Below, in pieces: positions 21,176 through 29,749 of a stretch of DNA of 64,000 nucleotides. The stretch is from Triangularia verruculosa. Taxonomy: Eukaryota; Ascomycota; Sordariomycetes; Sordariales; Podosporaceae. Each line of letters begins with the position of its first letter. Position 1 is the stretch's first letter. Under the pieces are notes generated by a model. The model saw only the letters and a list, made by a program, of their open reading frames with translations, had not been told where the DNA came from and searched no databases. The DNA lies in NCBI GenBank assembly GCA_033296885.1, contig MU863982.1, positions 62,001 through 126,000 on the forward strand. The letters run 5' to 3'. A program made the position numbers and the translations under genes.

Positions 21176-22820
21176 TCATGACTCCAGTTTCTCAAACCTA
21201 ACCAAACACCTCTGCCCAGCCGGCCGGCTGCTCACCAGCAAGTCCGCCATCTCCATATCCTTCTCCGTCATCTTCAAGCCCGGCAATGTCGTAAAGTTGC
21301 TGTAGACCTCCCTGAGCAAACACTTCATCTCCGCCAATGCCAAATGCTTCCCAATACACCCCCTCCCGCCCTGCGAGAAAGCAAAGAAGCAGCGCCTCCT
21401 CTCCCTATCCTTCTCTTCATCCCCATCTAACCACCTCTCCGGCAAAAACCGGTCTGGCTCCTCAAACACGCCCCCCTGCTCCAATCTCTGCACGCTATAT
21501 GCCTGACAACTGACTATCGTCCCCCCTGGAATCTCATGCCCATCAATGACTCTCCCTCCTGGGGGACAATATCGAGGTAGAGACATGGGAATGGCGGGAA
21601 ACATCCTCAACCCTTCCATCACCACCGCATCCAAGTACTCCAATTTCTCAACCGGCGTGTTTTCCCCAGCAGAGCGTAGTTCTTCTTGCAGTTTTCTTTG
21701 GTATGGCAAGGAAGAAGGCTGGGAAAGTTCCCAGATGAGGAAGCAGAGTGCGTCACCGGTGGTGTCGATGCCAGCTGCCATGTGATCTAGGCATTCGGCG
21801 GCTTTGTCAATCTGGGGCATGTCGGGAGATGATGAGGGGAGGTCGTGGTGGAGGCGGTGGAGGAGGGTGAAGGGGGAGACGTTGGTTTCGGCGGCGGTGT
21901 TGAGGACGAAACTATCGGCGAGGGGAGTTTCCCGAGGCTTGAGATTGAGGAGAGAGGAGAGGAGGGAGTTGAGGAGGCGGTGGAGGAGGGGGGAGTAATG
22001 GCTTAGAAGACGGTCTGTGTGAGGTTAGTAACAGGTTGAGTAGCGGGGTTGGTGATAAGTGGGAAGGCTTACTCTGAAGGCTGCTGTCAAACGTGACTTC
22101 AAGCATAACTTCGGAATCTTTGGGGTCGGTCAGAGAATTGGCCGAGTGAGGGTGAAAAAGGTGAAGAGTCACGCAGTCGAAGGCGTAGGCGTGGAGAACT
22201 ATCCGTCACCGTCAGTCTTGCATGCGTTCATCTCACCAACATAGGTCTAACAGGACTCACTAATCTACACACACAAAACTCAGTCAACATCACATCATCC
22301 ACATCTAACCCAGAAAAGAAAAACTTACATATAAATCCACCGCCTCCCTCCCTCCCCTCTCACAAATCTCCCTAAACCTCCTCGCCCGCCCCTTAATCCC
22401 GTCCATAACCCCGCCCTTCATGATATTACTATTTGCATACCGATCCGCCAGCACCCTCTTCCTCTTCGCATGCTCCTGCTTGCCCAGGATAGTAAACATT
22501 GTCCGTCTGTCGTACACCTTGAACAAGTCATACCACTCCGTCTTGTCGTAGCCGCTCCCATTGCTGCAGTAGATCTCCTTGACTGCTGCGGCCGAGGCAA
22601 AGACGACCTCGTTGGGGGCGACACGGACGACGGGGCCGTAGCGGAGATGGAGGGAGTGGATGTAGCTGGTGCGGGTGGCGGTGAACTCGTGGTATTTTAT
22701 TACGAGGGAGGTGAGGCGGGCGTGGAGGGGGCCGGGGATGGGATCTCTAGATAAGAGGGGGGAGAGGAGGTAGGTGAGGAAGAGGAGTGTGAGGATTAGA
22801 AGGAGCAGGAGAGGTGTCAT
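21176..22820 (-). CDS. Cytochrome P450 monooxygenase
   Basis: Membrane-anchored heme monooxygenase of 486 aa. Exons: 22820-22329, a 4-nt exon 22264-22261, 22198-22073, 22014-21176. Introns are 64, 62 and 58 nt, each with canonical ends and a plausible branch site. Only inclusion of the 4-nt exon restores frame between VDLY and LHAYAFDCVTLHLF. The N-terminus is a hydrophobic anchor (MTPLLLLLILTLLFLTYLL) followed by a Pro-rich hinge. The oxygen-binding helix I motif is AAGIDTTGDAL, the K-helix is EGLRMFP (ExxR), and the heme loop is FSQGGRGCIG with the thiolate Cys at residue 427. The family number and substrate cannot be told from sequence. The neighbouring MFS gene is separated by a tRNA and transcribed in the same direction. 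Nothing else suggests a biosynthetic cluster. Confidence 0.93.
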
Positions 22821-23459
22821 TTTTGAAGGGGGAATAGCTGTGAGTGAGAGTGAGTTGATTACTCGGACGAGAAAAAGGGGTTGGTTAAGGACCATACATG
22901 AAGCTCTCAACTCTGCCAATGACCCTGATAATTCCACCACAGACAAGCCGCAATAAAAACACTCATCCGGACTTAAACTTCAATGTTCAAAAAGTCTTTG
23001 AGGTTGCCGTTGAAGCTGAAAATCGACTCTGGTCCTGGACGAATGTCAGTGAAGTGACGTGGTGGAGTAAGTGTGTGAAGGCCTGGACGTGAGTGAGATA
23101 AGATCAAAGCTTATGCACAGGGAGGCGTCCCTATCTGATACCGATGGGCCTTTTCTGTGTCATTCCTTGATAGGCAAGTTGGAGAAAAAGTCATATCGGC
23201 TGTGGGGATCGGATCGGGAGTGGTACCGGAGCCGAGCGCCGATGGTATCCGGGCCGCTGGAGAGAGTGTGTGCCTCAGCAATGTTTGACTGCAATCAATT
23301 TCATTACACAAGCATTGTAAAGTCGATTGTGTACGACCTCAGGATCCCTCAGTTTCGCTCTCCTCGGTGCTTCAACAAATCTCTTTGTCGTCAGGGTCAC
23401 AACCCAGGCCAGCTGAGCCCACATAAGGATCAAACCTTCGACCCTAACCCTCATCCAAA
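22821..23459. other. P450 upstream region
   Basis: This interval contains the presumed P450 promoter and the 5' flank of the tRNA gene. No coding frame is supported. Confidence 0.45.
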
Positions 23460-23532
23460 GGCCGGCTGGTGTAGTGGTTATCACGTTTGTCTCACACACA
23501 AAAGGTGCCAGGTTCGATCCCTGGGTCGGTCA
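23460..23532 (+). tRNA. tRNA-Val(CAC)
   Basis: The 73-nt sequence folds as a complete cloverleaf without an intron. The acceptor stem GGCCGGC pairs with GTCGGTC with two G-U pairs, and the discriminator base is A. The D arm contains the A box (TGGTGTAGTGG). The anticodon stem TTTGT/ACAAA encloses the loop CTCACAC, with anticodon CAC at 23493-23495. The T arm is CCAGG-TTCGATC-CCTGG and provides the B box GGTTCGATCCC. A T-rich stretch (CTTTTTC) about 40 nt downstream could terminate Pol III transcription. Confidence 0.95.
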
Positions 23533-23930
23533 AAAGATATCAACCCCTGATTTCAGGGGTACCTTCTATTTTGCACTTTTTCAAACCTCTTCCCCTTCCC
23601 CTATCCTCCCAAAACTACCACACCGATTATCTCACCACCCCAATATTACACTATGTTCCCATTAGCACCTTAACTCTTTTCACCTCTACTTTTACATCTA
23701 CACCCTCTTTCCCACAAGACCATGGCAGTAACTCTAAAGTAAGTCCTCGACATCTGACATCTAATCCACTGTAATCAGAAGGAGTAGGGTATCCAAAACA
23801 AAACTCCAGCATCTAATCCAACCCAAATGCAAATCCCAACAAAAAAGTCCCAATGGTATCTCACAGATATATACCAAGACAATCCCAAACGCCGTTTCGT
23901 TCCCCCCCATTTCTCCTGCAGCTCCCACAA
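23533..23930. other. Intergenic, 3' side of the MFS gene
   Basis: The interval contains pyrimidine-rich and A-rich segments. No gene is supported. Confidence 0.45.
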
Positions 23931-25720
23931 TTACCTCCCAATCTCCTCCTTCCCCTCCACCACCACCGCCGTCGTCTCCTCCCCCCTACCCGTCTCCTCC
24001 CCATCTTCACTCCCCTTCCTCTCATCACCCCCCCTCATCCTCCCCAAAATCTCCTCCGCCTCCCTCGCATACCTACAACCTCTCCTCATCCCCCCCCCAA
24101 ACCACCAAAACAGCACCGGAAACGGCACGCACCCCACCGCCAAAAACGCCGGCACACTGCTCGCCCAGTGAATCCCAAGATCCCGATACATATACGTCCC
24201 AAAAAGCGGGAACGCCGCCCCGAACAGACTCCTCAGCACACTACTCGCCGCCAGCACCGACGCGGCAAAAACAGTGTACGCATCAATCATGTACGTCAAC
24301 AAACTCAAAAACACCATCACCAGCCCCGCCCCAAACACCGCGGATGCGACTATCGAGACGATCCAGTGCGTCTCCGGCCCGTTTGTCCACGCGAACCAAA
24401 ACAACCCGATCGGGAGGAGCACCGAGCCGATGATAGCTGGCGGGAGCCGAGATTCAGGTGTGGCTGTGCCAGAGGATAAAAGGGGTGTGAAGCGAAGCTT
24501 GTTGTCGAACATGCTGTAGATAACAGCAAAGATCATGCCGACTGCGAGACCGATGAAGGCGAGTCCGGCGGTGCCCGGGGACCAAGCCCGGTTGAGCTGG
24601 TAGACGATGGGGAAGGCGGCGAAGAGCATGTAGAGTGTTCCGTAGATGATGGCGAGGTAGATGGAGGTAAACAAAACGATGGGTTCCCTGAAGAGTAACA
24701 CCCAGGGGCGGGTGAGGGTTGTTTTTATCTTTTGGGATTTGGTCGAGGTGGAGAGGAGGTCCATTTTGGAGGTGTACGTCTTTCCGGTGCGGGCGGATAG
24801 GGCGAGGGCGCGTTTGTGGAGGAGAACGGGGGTGTAGGTTTCGGGGACGTAACAGACGCAAGCGAGCCAGAGGACGCCGCAGAAGATGGCGGTGATGCCT
24901 TGGATCCAGCGCCACCCGAGGGACTCGCTGACGAAGCCGCCTACGATGGGGCCGATGGAGGGGCCGAGGAAGGGGGCCATGGCGAAGACGCCTGCTGCTG
25001 CTCCTCGTTCTTTTTTTTTTTGAAAAGGGTTAGTAACCAACCATGGATTGTGTGTGGTGGGTATATCAAGGGGGAGTATTTACCATGAATGTCAAACATG
25101 TCAGCCACCACACCTCCCGAATTCGTTAAGGGGGAACTCCCAAACGCTCCTGCGAAGAAGCGTAATACGACCAACGTCTCCATCGTGTCTGCCCCGGCGG
25201 CGCCGGCGCAAAAGACCATCAGTCCCATGTACGTCAACGCAAAGATGGGCTGGCGCCCGTAGAATTCGCTGAGCGGTGCCCAGAGGAGTGGACCGATGGC
25301 GAAACCGAAGACGAAGAGGGAGATGCCGAGGGTGGCTATGGTGGGACTGACTTGGAAGTATTTGATGATTTCAAAGACACCTCCGGAGTAAGCGGTGGAG
25401 GCGAAGGTGACGGCTAGGGTGGCGATGGCTTGGAGGAGGGTGATGATCCATTTCTTGTAGTTGGGGTAGGTCATGGGGTTGAAGGGGTCAGATTGGCCGG
25501 GGAGGAAGTCGACGATGTAAGGGGAGGAGGGGGTGCCATTGCCTGGGTAGGGGTGGGAGAGGATTGCGGGTGTGAGGTGGGAGGGGGAGAGGACGAGGCG
25601 CCAGTGGGGGATGTGGTTGTTGTTGTTGTTGTTCTGGGATTCGATGTCGGGGGCTGGGGAGGGTGGTGTAGCTGGGAGGGCTGCTGTCGTCGAGGATGAC
25701 GAGGATTGGGGAGTTGTCAT
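23931..25720 (-). CDS. MFS drug:H+ antiporter-type transporter
   Basis: Predicted 12-helix plasma-membrane or vacuolar exporter of the DHA1/polyamine-transporter type, 571 aa. Exons 25720-25084 and 25009-23931 are joined across a 74-nt intron with branch site TTACTAACC. The acceptor lies directly after an A11 run rather than a pyrimidine tract. A Ser/Pro/Asn-rich cytosolic N-terminus (about 85 residues, with an Asn run) precedes the first helix. Family signatures are the DPFNP-type motif before TM1, motif A between TM2 and TM3 (LSEFYGRQPIF), and the TM5 region AGVFAMAPFLGPSIGPIVGG. The second half contains SYLAI-type helices, and the C-terminus is acidic and charged. Substrates of this class range from polyamines to toxicants; none can be assigned here. 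Third-position composition flips near 24400-24440. Confidence 0.92.
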
Positions 25721-27008
25721 TGTGTCTATGGTAGCGGTAACGAATGACGATGTGATGAGAATCTCATATCACAAACATTTAGGGGAAGAATATATATCGA
25801 TACAAGATATTGATCACTCAAGAAAGGAAACCAAAATGTGAGGGAAGGGGAACCAAACCATTATATACAGCCATGCCCCTTCAACTGAAAGATTCCTCAA
25901 ACCCGTCCCCCAACCAAACATATAGGCGTATACACCACTAGAAGATAACGAACCACTCCCATCCCTAACCTACTTCTGAATCCCGCTCAGAAGGGGTCCA
26001 CAACGGATGAACCGCCAAGGGTTAGCGACTCCATCTTTGACAGCCTAATGCCATGCCGGACTCGGGGGGATCCAGCGGCGATCTGAGATGGGATTGCAAC
26101 TCTGTGTTGACTCCATTCAAGATCTAGAACTGGACCACAAGATTCGCGAAGGAACGGGGAAAGCGGACTTTTTTGTCGACTAACCGTTCCAAAGAGTCGA
26201 GACTCGGGTGGGAATACCACGATTGGAGGTTAAACAAGCAAAGAGAAAGAAAAGGAGAACAGGTTGACGACAAGAAAACACTCCACTTGGAGTAAACGCC
26301 CAGAACACCTCCAGCCGCGCAACTGTCTCGAAGAATTATCTTGGCTTGTTTATGAACACCCGCATAACGTAGCCCCCTTTTGAAAACCCATGTTATCCAA
26401 CTGTACAGGTAGTTCATCATTGCTCCGTGGCCGAGTTTCCCCCACATCGGATTCGGGAGAATCCAGCCGCCGTCTGAGGCTTCTCTACAAGCAACTTCAC
26501 CGCCCTTGTGGGCTACCAAACAAAAGCAATTTTGTCCTCCCAAAATGGTGAAAAGCTCGTTGAAATAACGGAGCACGGAGCAAACAATGAGGAAGAAGTG
26601 AAGTCGGGAGTATGTATTGAGCCGCAAGTACATTACGGGGGAACGCCCATGCCGATGCGATGCGCCGAGGTTACACTAGCGCTCCTTTCCTAACTTTTTG
26701 ACGTTGTCGATCATCGGCGGGATTCAAGGCTGGAAGAACTGCGAATCCCGGTTCGGTTGGCCCTTGACAGCTACACCAAGGCTGTTCTTGAAAGTTCGGT
26801 TATAGATTGCCGTTGACTAAAAGAGTTGAAATGACAAGAACTTCATGTTGTATTAGAATGCTCGGTTCCATAACCACGGAATGTGAACTAACGGTTACGT
26901 AGAAACCTCGTTGTCATAATAGTACTCACTAGCAACCCCGCCCAACTCAGCCTTGTAGATGGATTCTGCTGAATTATGGGTATTTTGAATCAACAGCTAA
27001 AGTCACAT
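25721..27008. other. Intergenic, no supported gene (1.3 kb)
   Basis: The MFS promoter and the methyltransferase 3' flank lie here. One 169-codon minus-strand frame (26124-26633) has an odd composition and no family resemblance. Two imperfect copies of a 31-nt motif lie at about 26058 and 26450, and the region may contain decayed repeats. Confidence 0.45.
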
Positions 27009-28865
27009 CTAATCGTCAAATCCACTCCAGCCATCATCACTCCCATCCTCTTCCACACCCCCCGACTTCAACATCGGCATCCCATCCGGCCCCCTCACTA
27101 TCCTCCCCTCGGCATCCCTCACAAACGGCCCCTCCCCATCACTCCCACTCCCATACTTTTCATCCTCCTCTTCTTCCAACTCCACCGCCTTCCTCCCCGT
27201 AGCCTTCAAAGTCGGTATCCCATTCCCATCCCTCACAATCCTCCCCAGTTTGTCTCTTACATACGGCCCCTCCTCATCCTCCTCTAGCTTCCTCTCCCCA
27301 TCCACCGTCCCATCCCTCACAAACATCACCACAAAAAACCCCATTGTCCCCCTTCCATCATCTCTATACGCTCTAATACATCCCTCTGCAACCTCCTTGT
27401 CCCCTTCACTAGCCTCCAGCTCCCCTCTCACATCCCACTCCCTCATCCCCCGTATCTGCTCCTCCCGTTTAAACACCCTCCAACCCCGTCTCCTCGCAAC
27501 TTCAGACCTGAGCGCCTTTAGCGTAACCCCCTCATTCTCCCCGGCGTGAATCGAGCACGTAGAATACGTAACCTTCTTCGCGTCAGGAAACTCAAACGCA
27601 TGCAAAATAATCTGCAGCTGAAACGCCGCCAGCGCCTCAATCCTCTGCTGCAAATCCTTTTCCGACGAAACAACCATCATCTCCCCATCATCATCCACCA
27701 TCACCCCCTTCTCCGGCCTCCCCACCTCCCCCCCCTCCGCCCTCTTCCTCTTCTTCCCCCCATTCCCACCACCAACCTTATTACTCTTATTACCTGGCGG
27801 CTCAGGCAGATGCAACTCAGGTAAATCATCCCTCCCCACAATCCCACTCCCCGAACAACTCGGATCCAGCAACAACGCCCCCACCCCTTTGAACTCTGCC
27901 GGATCAGCCCTCAAAAAGTCCTCTCCCGCATGCACCACCGTCCACCCCTCCCCCCCCGCAACCCCCACCATCTTCTTCAACGTCCTCGCCCGGTTCCTAT
28001 CCTTCTCAAACGCATGAATCGTCACCTTTTCCCCTCGTTCAGCCAATATCCCAGCCAAATGCGTCGTCTTATTCCCCGGCGCAGCACAAGCATCAACCAC
28101 ATCCCCCTCCTCCCCTCCCCTCGGATCAAGTAAATAACCCGGGAAACAACTCGCCTTATCCTGCAGTATAATCTCGCCCCTTTTATACGCTTCACTTTTG
28201 GTAAAATCCATCACTCCCGGGGGGACAGCAATCAGATTAGGTACATGTCCGTCCAAACACAGCACTTTTTCCCTGCGGCTGGAGGCAAGGATCTCGGAGA
28301 TGGAGGGGACGACAGTGAAATCTTTGAAGGTGCTGCTGAGCTGGGCGTCGAGGGTGGATTTTATTGTGTTGATCCTGATCCAGCGGGGGTGTTTTGTCGC
28401 GGTAAAAGATTCGATGAGGTCGCGGAGGTGGGCGAGGGTGGGACATTGGAGGCGGAGGCGGGATTTGGTTAGTTCAGAGGACAAACGGGCTTTGTGCCGG
28501 TCGATGGACTGGCGGAGGCCGTGGGTGGGGGGGAGGGCGATGCCGGATTTGGAGAGGAGGTGGTCGTGGGTTAGGAGGAGGGAGAGGATGGGTGTGAGCT
28601 GAGAGGAAAAGGTTAGTGAGTTGATATATATGAGGTTTGGTGGGTGGGGGGGAATAAGATGTACCTTGCGCTCGTGTTTGAGCAGTTCGGCGTTTTCGAT
28701 CACTTCCTTTAGAACGGAGCTCCATTTGCAGGTTTCGAGTGCCAGGGCGTAGACCTGGGCTGGCGGGGATTTCAGCTCCTTGTTGCTGAAGACTCGTGAC
28801 TTTAAGCTGCCGCCGTGGGTGGAGGGTCCCGTGAGCAGGGCTGCTGCTTCGTGGTAGAGAGACAT
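27009..28865 (-). CDS. rcm1: 25S rRNA m5C methyltransferase, Rcm1/NSUN5 type
   Basis: NOP2/Sun-domain methyltransferase expected to methylate a cytosine of the large-subunit rRNA in the nucleolus. Two exons, 28865-28665 and 28598-27009, give 596 aa. The 66-nt intron is itself open and in frame (GTACAT...CACTAAC...CTCAG), so an unspliced form would simply insert 22 residues. The ATG at 28865 is used because the frame upstream begins with GTG. Motifs: LILQDKASCFPGYLLDP region, SAM-binding DACAAPGNKTTHLA, the catalytic-cysteine motif IV LLLDPSCSGSG, and motif VI VTYSTCSIHAGENE. A Lys/Arg- and Glu-rich insertion sits between motifs IV and VI. The C-terminal tail carries two copies of a motif of about 23 residues (EGPYVRDKLGRIVRDGNG and EGPFVRDAEGRIVRGPDG). 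Confidence 0.9.
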   Translation of the reverse strand: MSLYHEAAALLTGPSTHGGSLKSRVFSNKELKSPPAQVYALALETCKWSSVLKEVIENAELLKHERKVHLIPPHPPNLIYINSLTFSSQLTPILSLLLTHDHLLSKSGIALPPTHGLRQSIDRHKARLSSELTKSRLRLQCPTLAHLRDLIESFTATKHPRWIRINTIKSTLDAQLSSTFKDFTVVPSISEILASSRREKVLCLDGHVPNLIAVPPGVMDFTKSEAYKRGEIILQDKASCFPGYLLDPRGGEEGDVVDACAAPGNKTTHLAGILAERGEKVTIHAFEKDRNRARTLKKMVGVAGGEGWTVVHAGEDFLRADPAEFKGVGALLLDPSCSGSGIVGRDDLPELHLPEPPGNKSNKVGGGNGGKKRKRAEGGEVGRPEKGVMVDDDGEMMVVSSEKDLQQRIEALAAFQLQIILHAFEFPDAKKVTYSTCSIHAGENEGVTLKALRSEVARRRGWRVFKREEQIRGMREWDVRGELEASEGDKEVAEGCIRAYRDDGRGTMGFFVVMFVRDGTVDGERKLEEDEEGPYVRDKLGRIVRDGNGIPTLKATGRKAVELEEEEDEKYGSGSDGEGPFVRDAEGRIVRGPDGMPMLKSGGVEEDGSDDGWSGFDD

Positions 28866-29749
28866 CTTCACTCCCTCGAGTTCAAAGAGGAAATGGATAA
28901 AGGTTCATGAATAAGAACCTGTAGAAATCTCGTTTTAATTTCCCTTGGTCTGTCTCACATGTGGTGAGTTGAAGCGATGAAAGTGATGAGATGAAAAAGG
29001 ATGGTGAAAGATGGTTGGTCGGCTTTGGGTTCTCGTTGGAAAAATTTGGCAAGAGGAGGGTTAGGGTATATGGTGTGGAATCAACCATGCCGACGACCAG
29101 ACCCATCATACCGAGTGACGGCGCAAGCAGTGATGGGGCGACCAAGGCGCTATCAAATATGCAGTAGCTGTATTTCTGGCCAAAATGGCTCTGGAATAGC
29201 AGAAGCAGACACTCACTCAAGTCAGAAAACATAAGCATGCGCAAAATCAACGCTCCTCCAGCCTCCTGGAGTGTCCCTTGAATTCCCTCTATATATGATC
29301 CCGTCCCATCCCTCTCCCTTCTCCCATCTTACAAAAATCACCAAACCCATGTTTCCTAAAAATGTTGTTCAAAACGAATCGAAAATAAAAGTGATAAATA
29401 CACGAAATGTAAGAAGTGAAGTCAACATCATCAGCACACACCTTGCCCTGTTTCCCCAGCAAAAAAAAAAAAAAAACACTTGGCTGCTTCTTGGGGGGAT
29501 CTTGTCATAAAGTCATCGTTTGATAGAGGAAAGTAAATAAAAAAACAACTGAACATCCAAAACCCCCTCCCCCATATGTTCAGCATTTTGCCTATCAGAT
29601 TTGGCAACCGATATCCCTTTTTCTACCGCTGGAAAAATGTCCGCCCAAATGGTATCCATGCCTAAAGGTGAAGAGAGCTCAACGCCCCCAAAAGAAGAGT
29701 AAAAGGTATCAAGAAAGAAAAACTCCCCGTGTCTACTTCAGATCACCGT
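28866..29749. other. Intergenic between methyltransferase and WSC gene
   Basis: The methyltransferase promoter and the WSC gene's 3' flank fall here. An A tract of 17 nt begins near 29460. No gene is supported. Confidence 0.45.

Noticed and set aside
21176..25720. Secondary-metabolite gene cluster
   Set aside because: P450 and MFS genes are present, but no polyketide synthase, peptide synthetase, terpene cyclase or pathway regulator is adjacent.
26124..26633. 169-codon minus-strand frame in the MFS-methyltransferase gap
   Set aside because: Odd composition, no domain, and overlap with imperfect repeats; not supported as a gene.
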